From: Streptomyces sp. CCM_MD2014
GTDB lineage: Bacteria > Actinomycetota > Actinomycetes > Streptomycetales > Streptomycetaceae
DNA: 64,000 nt
NCBI RefSeq assembly: GCF_000772045.1
Contig: NZ_CP009754.1
Span: forward strand, 3,224,001-3,288,000
Reading direction: 5' to 3'
In this document: positions 8,786-17,309 of the stretch, piece by piece
Layout of the letters: each line of letters opens with the position of its first letter
How positions within the stretch are numbered: position 1 is the first letter of the stretch
Notes under the pieces: model-generated
Seen by the model: only the letters and a program-made list of their open reading frames with translations
What the model was told of the DNA's origin: nothing
The model's database searches: none
Program-made: the position numbers and the translations under genes

Positions 8786-8922
8786 TAATAGCCACCTCCG
8801 ATCAACCCGACCGAGTGTAGCTATTTCCCTAATCAATGCACCCTGTGCCAACATCAACACCGTCCAACCCATGGGAAACACTCGCAAAACGGGTGTTTCT
8901 TCGCTGCACTATTGGAGAGCGC
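8786..8922. promoter_or_regulatory. Divergent oxyR-ahpC promoter region
   Basis: 137 bp with lower GC than its surroundings. AATAGC at 8787-8792 is repeated inverted as GCTATT at 8820-8825, and the A/T-rich TAGCTATTTCCCTAATCA block at 8818-8835 is a likely OxyR contact. LysR proteins normally bind such T-N11-A sites between divergent genes. The precise start points are not visible. Confidence 0.65.
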
Positions 8923-9477
8923 GTGCTCACTGTCGGTGACAAGTTCCCCGAGTTCGATCTGACCGCCTGCGTCTCGCTGGAGAAGGGCAAGGAGTTCCAG
9001 CAGATCAACCACAAGACCTACGAGGGTCAGTGGAAGGTCGTCTTCGCGTGGCCCAAGGACTTCACCTTCGTGTGCCCGACCGAGATCGCCGCCTTCGGCA
9101 AGCTGAACGACGAGTTCGCCGACCGTGACGCCCAGATCCTCGGCTTCTCCGGCGACTCCGAGTTCGTGCACCACGCCTGGCGCAAGGACCACCCGGACCT
9201 GACCGACCTGCCGTTCCCGATGATGGCCGACTCGAAGCACGAGCTCATGCGTGACCTCGGCATCGAGGGCGAGGACGGCTTCGCGCAGCGCGCGGTCTTC
9301 ATCGTGGACCAGAACAACGAGATCCAGTTCACGATGGTCACCGCCGGCTCCGTCGGCCGTAACCCCAAGGAGGTCCTGCGGGTCCTCGACGCCCTGCAGA
9401 CCGACGAGCTCTGCCCGTGCAACTGGAGCAAGGGCGACGAGACCCTCGACCCGGTCGCGCTGCTGTCGGGGGAGTGA
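8923..9477 (+). CDS. ahpC: Alkyl hydroperoxide reductase subunit C (2-Cys peroxiredoxin)
   Basis: 184 residues, GTG start at 8923 after GGAGAG. The peroxidatic cysteine lies in KDFTFVCPTEIAAF (residue about 50) and the resolving cysteine in DELCPCNW near the C-terminus (residue about 165). The enzyme reduces peroxides and is recycled here by AhpD rather than AhpF, as in mycobacteria. ahpD follows after six bases. OxyR control is expected from the divergent arrangement. Confidence 0.97.
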   Translation: MLTVGDKFPEFDLTACVSLEKGKEFQQINHKTYEGQWKVVFAWPKDFTFVCPTEIAAFGKLNDEFADRDAQILGFSGDSEFVHHAWRKDHPDLTDLPFPMMADSKHELMRDLGIEGEDGFAQRAVFIVDQNNEIQFTMVTAGSVGRNPKEVLRVLDALQTDELCPCNWSKGDETLDPVALLSGE

Positions 9478-9483
9478 GCTGAC

Positions 9484-10020
9484 GTGTCCCTCGACTCCCT
9501 GAAGTCCGCCATACCGGACTACGCCAAGGACCTGAAGCTCAACCTGGGTTCGGTCATCGGCAACTCCGACCTCCCGGCGCAGCAGCTGTGGGGCACCGTG
9601 CTGGCAACCGCCATCGCCTCGCGCTCCCCCATCGTCCTGCGCGAGCTGGAGCCGGAGGCGAAGGCCAACCTCACGCCCGAGGCGTACTCGGCCGCCAAGT
9701 CGGCCGCCGCCATCATGGCGATGAACAACGTCTTCTACCGCACCCGGCACCTGCTGTCGGACCACGAGTACGGCACCCTGCGCGCCGGGCTGCGGATGAA
9801 CGTCATCGGCAACCCGGGCGTCGACAAGGTCGACTTCGAGCTGTGGTCCTTCGCGGTGTCCGCCATCAACGGCTGCGGCATGTGCCTGGACTCGCACGAG
9901 CAGGTGCTCCGCAAGGCCGGTGTGGACCGCGAGACGATCCAGGAGGCGTTCAAGATCGCCGCCGTGGTCGAGGCCGTCGGCGCCACGCTGGACGCCGAGG
10001 CGGTCCTGGCCGACCAGTAG
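9484..10020 (+). CDS. ahpD: Alkyl hydroperoxide reductase AhpD
   Basis: 178 residues, GTG start, all-helical carboxymuconolactone-decarboxylase fold. The active site is [19 protein letters not shown], a CxxC pair followed by the proton-relay histidine. In mycobacteria AhpD passes electrons from lipoylated dihydrolipoamide acyltransferase and its reductase to AhpC; the same role is expected. It is cotranscribed with ahpC and closed by a hairpin at 10044-10079. Confidence 0.96.
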   Translation: MSLDSLKSAIPDYAKDLKLNLGSVIGNSDLPAQQLWGTVLATAIASRSPIVLRELEPEAKANLTPEAYSAAKSAAAIMAMNNVFYRTRHLLSDHEYGTLRAGLRMNVIGNPGVDKVDFELWSFAVSAINGCGMCLDSHEQVLRKAGVDRETIQEAFKIAAVVEAVGATLDAEAVLADQ

Positions 10021-10043
10021 TCGCCCCGCACGACCCGCACGGC

Positions 10044-10079
10044 ACGGGCCCCGCTCACCGGGAGGTGGGCGGGGCCCGT
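10044..10079. terminator. Terminator hairpin after ahpCD
   Basis: An 11-bp perfect stem, ACGGGCCCCGC (10044-10054) with GCGGGGCCCGT (10069-10079), flanked by a further CGGCACG/CGTGCCG pairing. The next gene is convergent, so it may work in both directions. Confidence 0.8.
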
Positions 10080-10112
10080 TCGCGTGCCGTTGCCGCCCGA
10101 GGGCTTCGCGCG

Positions 10113-11570
10113 CTACGCCGGGGAGGTGTCCGACGGCGGACCGCTCTCCGAGGGGTCCTGAGAGCCCTGCGAGCCCTGAGCCCCCTGGGGCCCCTGGGGC
10201 CCCTGGGGCCCTTGGGGCTCCGCCGCACCCGGCGTCCGGCCGATCGCCGGGGCGGCGTCGCTCGACGTGGCACCGTGCGGCTTCGGTTTCTGCCGCAGGG
10301 CGGCCTCACGGGAGTACGCCCGCAGATAGCCCACGACGGTGTTGGTCACCGCCACCAGGGGTACGGCGACCACGGCGCCTCCGATGCCGGCCACCATGCC
10401 GCCGGCGGCCACCGACAGCACCACCGCCAGCGGATGGACCCGCACCGCGCGCCCGAGGATGAACGGCTGCAGGATGTGCCCCTCGATCTGCTGCACCGCC
10501 AGTACCACGACGAGGGTCATGACCGCCGCGAACACGCCCTGCGTCACCAGCGCCACGACGACCGCGAGCGCGCCCGACACCACGGCGCCGACGAGCGGGA
10601 TGAAGGCGAACAGGAAGATGAACACGGCCAGCGGGACGGCCATCGGCACGTCCAGGAAGTAGATGCCGAGACCGATGAAGATGGCGTCGATCAGCGCGAC
10701 GATCACCGTGCCGCGCACATAGGCGGTCAGCGTCCGCCAGGCGCGCGGACCCGCCCCGGCCACGCCCGGCCGGGCGGCGGCGGGCACCAGCTTCAGCGAC
10801 CACTGCCAGATGCGCTTGCCGTCGTAGAGCAGGAAGAGCGTCGAGAAGGCGGCCAGCAGGATGCCGGTGAGCGCCTCGACGACGACCGTGACACCCTCGA
10901 GTCCCGCCGACGTTATCTGGTCGGTGTTGGCGCCGACCGCTTCCCGCAGGTTCTTGGCGATCTCGTTGATCTGCTTGTCGGTGACGTGGAAGGGGCTGTT
11001 CAGCAGCCAGTTGCGCAGCTCGTCGATGCCGTCCTGGACCTGGTCGGAGAGGTTGTCGATGTTCTCCATGACCTGCCAGGTGACGAACCAGCCGATCAGT
11101 CCCATCACCACGAAGCCCAGGACCGCCGTCAGGGCGGTGGCCGGCCCCCGGGGAACCCCGTGCCGGCGCAGCCAGGCCACGGCCGGCTGCAGCAGCGCGG
11201 TGATCAGCAGCGCGGCGACGAACGCCAGCACCACCAACTGCACGGCGCTGATGATGCGCATCAGCACCCACAGCGTGCCCGCGAGCACCAGGAGCCGCCA
11301 TCCGGCCTCCGCGGCCACCCGTACTCCCCAGGGCACGGCCTGCGCCGGGTCGGGGCGGTCGGCGACGGCGACCGTACGGTGCGCGGCGAGGTGTTCAGCG
11401 GCCGCGTCCTCGGCCGAGTGCTCCGCGGTGTGCGGCACGTGGTCGGAGGCCGGCCCCGGTCCGTCGTCGGCGTCGTGCCGACGCGCCTCTTCCCGGCGCT
11501 GCTCCAACCGCTCGCTCATCTGGGTCAGTCCGGCGCCGAGCCGACCGAGCCACCCTGGCACTCGTGACAT
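10113..11570 (-). CDS. AI-2E family (PerM) transporter with collagen-like tail
   Basis: 485 residues from the ATG at 11570, preceded by AGAGGACGG. A charged N-terminus of about 80 residues is followed by about eight membrane segments (e.g. LLVLAGTLWVLMRIISAVQLVVLAF, ATALTAVLGFVVMGLIGWFV, FLFAFIPLVGAVVSGALAVVVALV) in the PF01594 layout, including the GLxYFLDVPMAVPLAVFIFL-like loop. Members export small molecules or act in Na+/H+ exchange; AI-2 itself is not implied. The C-terminal 45 residues are a Gly-Pro-Gln/Gly-Ser-Gln repeat (PQGPQGPQGPQGAQGSQGSQ), encoded by 9-bp CTGGGGCCC-type repeats at 10160-10220. Confidence 0.88.
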   Translation of the reverse strand: MSRVPGWLGRLGAGLTQMSERLEQRREEARRHDADDGPGPASDHVPHTAEHSAEDAAAEHLAAHRTVAVADRPDPAQAVPWGVRVAAEAGWRLLVLAGTLWVLMRIISAVQLVVLAFVAALLITALLQPAVAWLRRHGVPRGPATALTAVLGFVVMGLIGWFVTWQVMENIDNLSDQVQDGIDELRNWLLNSPFHVTDKQINEIAKNLREAVGANTDQITSAGLEGVTVVVEALTGILLAAFSTLFLLYDGKRIWQWSLKLVPAAARPGVAGAGPRAWRTLTAYVRGTVIVALIDAIFIGLGIYFLDVPMAVPLAVFIFLFAFIPLVGAVVSGALAVVVALVTQGVFAAVMTLVVVLAVQQIEGHILQPFILGRAVRVHPLAVVLSVAAGGMVAGIGGAVVAVPLVAVTNTVVGYLRAYSREAALRQKPKPHGATSSDAAPAIGRTPGAAEPQGPQGPQGPQGAQGSQGSQDPSESGPPSDTSPA

Positions 11571-11651
11571 GATCCGTCCTCTTCCCCCGTCCTTCCCCAC
11601 CACTCCCCCCTGGAGTCGTTCCGGTCCGACCGTACATGGCGGGAGCGCGAA

Positions 11652-11680
11652 AGCCCCTCACCATAGGACGGTGAGGGGCT
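11652..11680. terminator. Terminator of the transglycosylase gene
   Basis: An 11-bp perfect stem, AGCCCCTCACC (11652-11662) with GGTGAGGGGCT (11670-11680), loop of 7, about 40 bp beyond the stop of the minus-strand SLT gene. Confidence 0.8.
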
Positions 11681-11722
11681 CCGCGAGGTTGAGCGCGGGC
11701 CGACAGGCCCGGTCGCCGGGGC

Positions 11723-12421
11723 TCAGTACCAGTGGTTGGCCTGCCAGAAGGCCCAGGCCTCGCACGGGCTGCCGTAGCGGTTGTCCATGTAGCTGAGGCC
11801 CCACTTGATCTGGGTGGCCGGGTTGGTGCGCCAGTCGGCGCCCGCCGAGGCGTACTTGCCGGCCGGCAGTGCCTGGAAGAGGCCGTAGGCGCCGGAGGAG
11901 GCGTTGACGGCCTGGTAGTTCCAGCTGGACTCGTGGTCCACGATGTTGCTGAAGCACTGGAACTGGCCGCTGGGCACCATCTGCCGGGCCATCGCCTGGA
12001 TCTGGCTGGTGCTGTAGGAGCTCTGGACGGCGAAGCTGGTGGCGTCGCGCTTGGCGTCGCGGCTGGCCGCTTCCTGCTTCGCCTGGCGCTCCTTGGCATC
12101 CTCGGCCGCCTGCCTGGCCTTCTCCTGCTTGGCCACGGCGGTCTTGGCGGCCGCCTTGCGGGCCGCCTCCTCGGCGTCCTTCTTGGCGCTCGCGTCCGCG
12201 GCGATGGCCTGCACGTCGGCCTGATGCGTCAGGGACGCGGTCTGCACCTGCGCCTGCTCACCCATGGGGATGTCGGCGAGCAGCGTCGTGCCTGCTGCCG
12301 TCGCCTCCGCGTCGTCGTTGTTCTGCGCGACGCTGCCCGAGGCAACTCCGACGACGCTTCCGACGGCGGTGACCGCCGTGGCCGAGGCCACTGCGAATCC
12401 CCGGACCGAGATCCGGCTCAC
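11723..12421 (-). CDS. Secreted SLT-type lytic transglycosylase
   Basis: 232 residues. I chose the GTG at 12421 because GGAAGG sits just before it; an in-frame ATG at 12439 is the alternative. A signal peptide (ISVRGFAVASATAVTAVGSVVGVASG) is followed by an Ala/Lys/Glu-rich predicted coiled coil (residues about 60-145, e.g. KKDAEEAARKAAAKTAVAKQ). The C-terminal lysozyme-like domain has NIVDHESSWNYQAVN, with the catalytic Glu, and AYGLFQALPAGKY, plus a Cys pair. It should cleave peptidoglycan glycan strands outside the cell during growth or germination. It has a long untranslated upstream region (next entry). Confidence 0.9.
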   Translation of the reverse strand: MSRISVRGFAVASATAVTAVGSVVGVASGSVAQNNDDAEATAAGTTLLADIPMGEQAQVQTASLTHQADVQAIAADASAKKDAEEAARKAAAKTAVAKQEKARQAAEDAKERQAKQEAASRDAKRDATSFAVQSSYSTSQIQAMARQMVPSGQFQCFSNIVDHESSWNYQAVNASSGAYGLFQALPAGKYASAGADWRTNPATQIKWGLSYMDNRYGSPCEAWAFWQANHWY

Positions 12422-12868
12422 ACGGTTTCCTTCCAGCATCGCCCGCTTCGGTGACCCTCGCGGACGCAATCGTGCCCCTGGCACTGGCCTCCCCAACTAC
12501 GGGTCACGGGAGGCACGGGCCCGGTGGACAACTCCCCTGCGGGGAGCGCCGCGTGGTGCTCGGGCGGCATACGACTCGACTATGGAGTTGGACCTGGTGC
12601 TTCTGGGGCGCCGTACCGCTGGGGGTACGGCTGTGTCGTATGCGGGGCCTGACAGGAATGAGACTCTGCCGTAACCCGGCGGGGTGAGGCAATTCTGTGT
12701 TGCGTGTGAAAGCTCACATCCCGTTTGGCCCAGGGGATTCACGGAAATCCGCACATGCCGAGGCGCCGCCCGGCTAGGCTCTGGGCCTTTCCGGACGGCG
12801 CCGAACTGACGGGTAACCGGCTCTCCTGCGGGCAATCGACCCTTCACGGGTCGGACTTCACGGAAGCG
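12422..12868 (-). promoter_or_regulatory. 447-bp leader/promoter region of the transglycosylase gene with stem structures
   Basis: No convincing gene. A 9-bp inverted repeat GCATACGAC (12568-12576)/GTCGTATGC (12635-12643) encloses a second hairpin CCGTACC/GGTACGG (12611-12630), making a nested structure about 150 bases upstream of the start. TGTGA-AAGC-TCACA at 12705-12718 is a near-palindrome. Streptomyces wall hydrolase genes are often controlled by c-di-AMP (ydaO) riboswitches in long leaders, but I cannot match that consensus here. Confidence 0.4.
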
Positions 12869-14194
12869 TCAGATGTGACCGTCCTCCAGCATTTCGGTCA
12901 CGAGCGCCGCGATCTGGGACCTCTCGGAGCGCGTCAGGGTGACGTGCGCGAAGAGCGGATGCCCCTTCAGCTTCTCGACGACGGCGACGACCCCGTCGTA
13001 CCGGCCGACCCGCAGATTGTCCCGTTGGGCCACGTCATGGGTGAGTACGACCCGTGAGTTGGCCCCGATCCGGGACAGCACGGTCAGCAGGACGTTGCGC
13101 TCGAGGGACTGCGCCTCGTCCACGATCACGAAGGCGTCGTGCAGCGAGCGCCCCCGGATGTGGGTGAGCGGCAGCACCTCCAGCATCCCGCGCGCGGTCA
13201 CCTCTTCGATGACCTCCCGGCTGGTGACGGCCGACAGCGTGTCGAAGACGGCCTGCGCCCAGGGGCTCATCTTCTCGGCCTCGGAGCCGGGCAGATAGCC
13301 GAGCTCCTGCCCGCCCACCGCGTACAGCGGACGGAAGACCATCACCTTCTGGTGCTGCCGGCGCTCCAGGACCGCCTCCAGCCCCGCGCACAGCGCGAGC
13401 GCCGACTTGCCGGTGCCGGCCCGGCCGCCCATCGACACGATCCCGACGTCCGGGTCGAGGAGCAGATCGAGCGCGATCCGCTGCTCGGCGCTGCGGCCCT
13501 TGATGCCGAACGCCTCACGGTCGCCGCGCACGAGGCGGACGCCGCCGTCGGGCGTGACCCGCCCGAGGGCCTTGCCGCGCTCGGACTGGATGGTCAGCCC
13601 GGTGTGCACGGGCAGCTCGGCGGCCTCGGGGACGTGGACCCGGCCCTCCTCGAAGAGCACGTCCACCTGCTCGCCCGGCAGGGTGAGTTCGGACATTCCG
13701 GTCCAGCCGGAGGCGTCCGTGATGGCCAGCTCCGCGCGGTACTCCTCGGCGAGGAGGCCCACGGACGACGCCTTGATCCTGAGCGGGAGGTCCTTCGAGA
13801 CGACGGTGACGTCGAACCCCTCCGCCTGCAGATTTCGGGCGACCGCGAGGATGCGGGAGTCGTTGTCCCCCAGGCGGTAGCCGGTGGGCAGCACGCTGGG
13901 GTCCGAGTGGTTGAGCTCGACGCGGACGGTGCCGCCGAGGTCCCCGATCGGGATGGGGGCGTCGAGGCGACCGTGCCGTACCCGGAACTCGTCGAGCAGG
14001 CGCAGGGCCTGCCGGGCGAAGTAGCCGAGTTCGGGATGGTGCCGTTTGGCCTCCAACTCCGTCACCACGACGATGGGGAGCACGACCTCGTGCTCGTCGA
14101 AGCGGTTCAGGGCGTTCGGGTCGGCCAGCAGGACGCTGGTGTCGAGAACGTAGGTGCGCCGGTCGGGCTTGTGGCGCTTTGTGCTGGTCACCAC
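12869..14194 (-). CDS. PIN-PhoH fusion (PhoH2/YlaK-like) ATPase-ribonuclease
   Basis: 441 residues, GTG start at 14194 (a second GTG follows at once). The N-terminal PIN domain begins [15 protein letters not shown] and has acidic residues in VVTELEAKR and [12 protein letters not shown]. The C-terminal PhoH domain (from about residue 215) has Walker [13 protein letters not shown] and Walker [13 protein letters not shown], then [13 protein letters not shown]. In mycobacteria and other bacteria such fusions have sequence-specific RNA unwinding and cleavage activity. Here the gene stands alone, which argues against a classical toxin-antitoxin pair. Confidence 0.93.
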   Translation of the reverse strand: MVTSTKRHKPDRRTYVLDTSVLLADPNALNRFDEHEVVLPIVVVTELEAKRHHPELGYFARQALRLLDEFRVRHGRLDAPIPIGDLGGTVRVELNHSDPSVLPTGYRLGDNDSRILAVARNLQAEGFDVTVVSKDLPLRIKASSVGLLAEEYRAELAITDASGWTGMSELTLPGEQVDVLFEEGRVHVPEAAELPVHTGLTIQSERGKALGRVTPDGGVRLVRGDREAFGIKGRSAEQRIALDLLLDPDVGIVSMGGRAGTGKSALALCAGLEAVLERRQHQKVMVFRPLYAVGGQELGYLPGSEAEKMSPWAQAVFDTLSAVTSREVIEEVTARGMLEVLPLTHIRGRSLHDAFVIVDEAQSLERNVLLTVLSRIGANSRVVLTHDVAQRDNLRVGRYDGVVAVVEKLKGHPLFAHVTLTRSERSQIAALVTEMLEDGHI

Positions 14195-14571
14195 GGAAGG
14201 ACGTACCCCCTCGGAAGAGGTCGGGGAGCGACGGAGTGGAGCTGGACCGGGAGGGCTGGAACGAGCCGGCCGGTCCGGCCGAGCCGGCCGGTCCGGGGCC
14301 TGTCGTGCAGACCCTTGGGGCCGCCCTGCACTGGCGCGGGCCGCGGACCGGCCCTCCGCCGCGTCTTCCGTGCCGTGACCGCACGGTGGGGCTGGTGCAA
14401 AGGGCCTCCCGGGCGGACGGCCCCGTGCCGCCCGCTGAGATCCGACACCCGTGGATCGGGCGTCGACCTGCTTGGGTTATGCCCTCGAACAAGCACCGCC
14501 ATGCCACGACACAGGACGGCGCACCGGTGAACTCCTCGTTACGGCTGCACCGCGGACCGAGGACAGAAAAA

Positions 14572-14607
14572 CGGGCCGGTCCGTGGGGGGGGAGACGGAC
14601 CGGCCCG
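14572..14607 (-). terminator. Rho-independent terminator with T-tract (minus strand)
   Basis: CGGGCCGGTCCGT (14572-14584) pairs perfectly with ACGGACCGGCCCG (14595-14607). On the minus strand the stem is followed directly by TTTTT. No minus-strand gene ends nearby; it lies between the methyltransferase end and the phoH start, so it is either the end of a small transcript or an attenuator before phoH. Confidence 0.75.
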
Positions 14608-14904
14608 AGGGGGGGGTTTCCACCATAACCCTTCGTAAGTGATGCTGCGTGCATCGGCGTGCCACAACTACTCTCCGAAGTCGCCCGGCAACGCCCGGAT
14701 GCCACGGAAGCCCTCATTCCGGCCCGAATCATGGCCAAATCACGGTGAACCCCCGACCGGGCGTCCGATTCACGCGTGAGTCGAGTGAGTGAAGTGACGA
14801 AAGATGCGGGCCGGCCCTCCGAGTCCGCCGGCGCCGGGGCACACCGGAACGGGGCCCCGTGTCCCCCATTCGGGCGACGCCACCGACGCACCCGGACTTG
14901 ACCC

Positions 14905-14937
14905 GGCACCGCGCAGCCCCCTCCACTGCGCGGTGCC
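14905..14937. terminator. Strong 12-bp hairpin in gene-free stretch
   Basis: GGCACCGCGCAG (14905-14916) pairs with CTGCGCGGTGCC (14926-14937), loop of 9. No T-tract on either side. It could terminate the minus-strand methyltransferase transcript or be part of a structured RNA. Confidence 0.5.
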
Positions 14938-15264
14938 ACGCGCGTAGCTTTGCTCACGCGAATTACCTGGTCCGAACCTACGCGACCGAGCGGCTCGGAT
15001 TCGACCCGAGGAGGACACCGGTGAATAACGATGTGGAAACCCTGTGAGGATCGGTGACTGATTTGGCACCCTGCGGTCGTGGACGCGGATATTTGCGATG
15101 GCGTGAGGCTTGCGCCCGGAACTTCCACGATGCGCGGCTCTTTCCCTGACACGGACTCATGCCGAGAACGCGGGGCATCACTTGGCCGGTGGCGAGTACC
15201 GGGCACTTCGAACGACAGTTCCCGGTCATCTTCGCCCGAACGGGCAGGCGTACCGGCCGTCGGC

Positions 15265-16044
15265 CTACGGCTTGCGCACGTCGAAGAGCTGACGGGAGCT
15301 GTGAGCAACGAAGGGGCCGTCGGCCTGGATGCGCGCGTGCAGGTCGCGCAGCCGGTCGCGGTACGCCTCGACGGTGAACCCGGGGACCATCCACACCACC
15401 TTGCGCAGGAAGTGGACGACGGCACCGATGTCGAAGAACTCCATCCGCAGCCGCTCCGCCCGCAGCTCCACGACCTCGAGCCCGGCCGCCTCGGCGGCGG
15501 CACGCTCGTGCTCGGGATGACGGTGCCGACGCGTCTCCTCCGGCAGCGGCCCGAGGAAGTACTCCACGAGCTCGAAGACACTGGCGGGCCCGACGTGCTG
15601 GGCGTAGTAGGCGCCGCCGGACGCCAGCACACGGGCGACCTCGTCCCAGTGCGGCTCGACGGGGTGGCGGCTCACGACCAGGTCGAAGGCGCCGTCCGCG
15701 AACGGCAGGGGCGCGTCGTCGGCCGAAGCGACCACCGGGACACCGCGCGGGCGCAGCAGCCGGGTGGCCTCGGCGACGTTGGGTGCCCAGCCCTCGGTGG
15801 CGACGACGAGCGGGGCCCGGTCGGGCCCGGCGGCCTGGAGGGCGAAGTCCAGCACCTCCCCTCCCCCGGTCTGCACATCCAGTACGGCGGTCGCGCCGGC
15901 CAGCCGCCCCGCCATGGACCGCGCGTAACCCCACGACGGCCGCGCCTCGGTGGCCCGCCCCTCGAACCAGGAGAAGTTCCACCCTTCGGTGGGAACGGAG
16001 GCGCCTTCGGCCACGAGTGCGTCGAAGGAGCGCACGTCGGCCAC
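15265..16044 (-). CDS. Class I SAM-dependent methyltransferase
   Basis: 259 residues, GTG start two bases after the stop of the upstream oxidoreductase gene, so translation is probably coupled. Motif I is AVLDVQTGGGEVLDFAL, motif II lies in VVATEGWAPNVAEA, and FDLVVSRHPVEPHWDEVARVL fits the motif IV/post-IV region. The C-terminal half (KVVWMVPGFTVEAYRDRLRDL) resembles UbiE/Methyltransf_11 enzymes. The methyl acceptor is unknown. The pairing with an F420-type oxidoreductase suggests a shared small-molecule substrate, but this is not shown. Confidence 0.85.
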   Translation of the reverse strand: MADVRSFDALVAEGASVPTEGWNFSWFEGRATEARPSWGYARSMAGRLAGATAVLDVQTGGGEVLDFALQAAGPDRAPLVVATEGWAPNVAEATRLLRPRGVPVVASADDAPLPFADGAFDLVVSRHPVEPHWDEVARVLASGGAYYAQHVGPASVFELVEYFLGPLPEETRRHRHPEHERAAAEAAGLEVVELRAERLRMEFFDIGAVVHFLRKVVWMVPGFTVEAYRDRLRDLHARIQADGPFVAHSSRQLFDVRKP

Positions 16045-16046
16045 CG

Positions 16047-16925
16047 CTAGACCACCACCAGGGGCCGGACCTGCTCGGCGGCGAACCGCACGAATCCCTC
16101 CGGGTCGGGCTCGTCACCGGTCGGCTGCAGGATGACGGTGTCGGCCCCCGCCTCGGCCAACCGCAGTACGGCGTCGGCAACGGCCTGCGCGTCCCCCGCG
16201 ACGCCGAGGCCGGGCACGTCCGCGACGCCTTCGGCGACGAGTTCGGCACGGAGCCGTTCCCGGGCGCCGGCTCCGGTGGCGGTGAGGAGATACACGACGA
16301 CCCTGTGCGCGTCGTCGTCCCGTCCGGCCGCCGCGCGCCCCTCGTCGACGAGCCGCCGGGCACGGCGTACCCCGTCGGGTGCGGTGTTCGCGGTGAGCAC
16401 GGTCCCGTCGGCGGCCTCACCGGCCAGCCGCAGCGAACGGGGCCCGGTGGCACCGGCGAACACCTCGACGGCCTGCTGCGGGGGCCAGTCGAGCGCGACG
16501 CCGTCGAGCTGGACGTAGCGCCCTTTCACGGTCACCCTGTCTCCCCTCAGTAGGGAGCGCAGCGCGAGAAGATGCTCCCGCAGCAGGGTGACGGGCGACT
16601 CGGCCCGCGCCCCGACCTGCCCCATCCAGTCCTGCACCCCGTGCCCCACGCCGAGGACGGCGCGTCCAGGGAACATCCGGTGCAGCGTGGCGGCCTCCAT
16701 CGCGGTGAGGGCCACGTTCCGCAACGGCACGGGCAGCAGCCCGACGCCGACCCGCACCCGCTCGGTCCACGCGAGGGCAGCGGCGGCCGTGGAGATCCCG
16801 CCTTCACGGAAGCAGTCCTCCCACAGCCACAGCTCATCGAGCCCCACCTCGTCGGCCACCCGCACCACGGCACGCAGCCGCTCGGGGGCCAGCTGAGGAC
16901 GGAATACGGCACCGAATCCAGTCAT
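16047..16925 (-). CDS. LLM-class (luciferase-like) flavin/F420-dependent oxidoreductase
   Basis: 292 residues, ATG start after GGAAGG. The TIM-barrel pattern is typical: FGAVFRPQLAPERLRAVVRVADEVGLDELWLWED at the start, VRVGVGLLPVPLRN, then FPGRAVLGVGHGVQDWMGQVG and VFAGATGPRSLRLAGEAADG. In actinomycetes this group mostly uses coenzyme F420. It is the first gene of a two-gene unit with the methyltransferase. The substrate cannot be told from sequence. Confidence 0.88.
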   Translation of the reverse strand: MTGFGAVFRPQLAPERLRAVVRVADEVGLDELWLWEDCFREGGISTAAAALAWTERVRVGVGLLPVPLRNVALTAMEAATLHRMFPGRAVLGVGHGVQDWMGQVGARAESPVTLLREHLLALRSLLRGDRVTVKGRYVQLDGVALDWPPQQAVEVFAGATGPRSLRLAGEAADGTVLTANTAPDGVRRARRLVDEGRAAAGRDDDAHRVVVYLLTATGAGARERLRAELVAEGVADVPGLGVAGDAQAVADAVLRLAEAGADTVILQPTGDEPDPEGFVRFAAEQVRPLVVV

Positions 16926-16964
16926 GGTGCCTTCCTACCTCCGGCGTCGACCACTGGACAACAC

Positions 16965-17123
16965 CATTACGAGCCCGGCCCCGGCGGGGTCCTCATCGGT
17001 GTGGTGGACCGGTGGAAGGGGATGGGCACGGATGAGCTGGACTCGGCGTGCGAGGCATTCAAGGAGGACTGGAGTGCGGCTCCGCAGGAAGATTTAGAAG
17101 AACGACGACGCCCTTCCACGTGA
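16965..17123 (+). pseudogene. Possible C-terminal remnant of a decayed gene
   Basis: This frame reads with normal Streptomyces codon bias for about 35 residues (GGVLIGVVDRWKGMGTDELD, then ACEAFKEDW), then drifts to atypical codons (GAA GAT TTA GAA GAA CGA CGA) before the stop. No start codon or upstream domain fits, and the frame runs back only into the antisense of the oxidoreductase gene. I do not recognise the family. It may be chance coding-like sequence. Confidence 0.3.
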
Positions 17124-17309
17124 CCGTGGCCCGCAGCCAGAGCGATCTCGGCGAAGGCGTTGACGTGGGAGTCGGAAGCAGTCACGAGCCGTAGACCTTA
17201 CCGGCGCAGGCGAGCCGTACGGCGGTCGTGCCACCGCGATGTTCCCCGATGCCGCGTCGGATACCTTCGGCGGGAAGGCGGGGCCGACGGGCTGAGGTGA
17301 GGGGATCGT

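Larger units (their letters stand above)
14195..15264. other. 1.07-kb stretch without a clear gene
   Basis: No ORF shows clear family signal. The left part (14195-14620) holds a 13-bp terminator hairpin on the minus strand. The middle (14640-14830) is less GC-rich and could carry the phoH promoter. At 14905-14937 there is a 12-bp perfect hairpin. On the plus strand GAGGAGG (15008-15014) precedes a GTG-initiated 8-codon ORF (15021-15047, reads VNNDVETL), and a second short ORF (15054-15149, 31 residues) starts seven bases after it. The bases after 15150 show nothing I recognise. A small RNA or small-protein locus is possible. Confidence 0.5.

Noticed and set aside
5303..8788. Plus-strand 1161-residue open frame
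   Set aside because: Shifted frame over the FtsX permease and antisense to oxyR; Arg/Gly/Ala-rich with no motif. The true genes have family motifs in other frames.
12705..12718. CRP site
   Set aside because: TGTGA and TCACA are separated by 4 bases instead of 6, so it does not fit the standard site.
12422..12868. Definite ydaO (c-di-AMP) riboswitch
   Set aside because: Gene type and leader length fit, but conserved riboswitch blocks could not be recognised with confidence.
15060..15090. Sigma-54 type promoter (TGGCAC-like)
   Set aside because: No matching -12 element at the needed spacing, and streptomycetes lack sigma-54.
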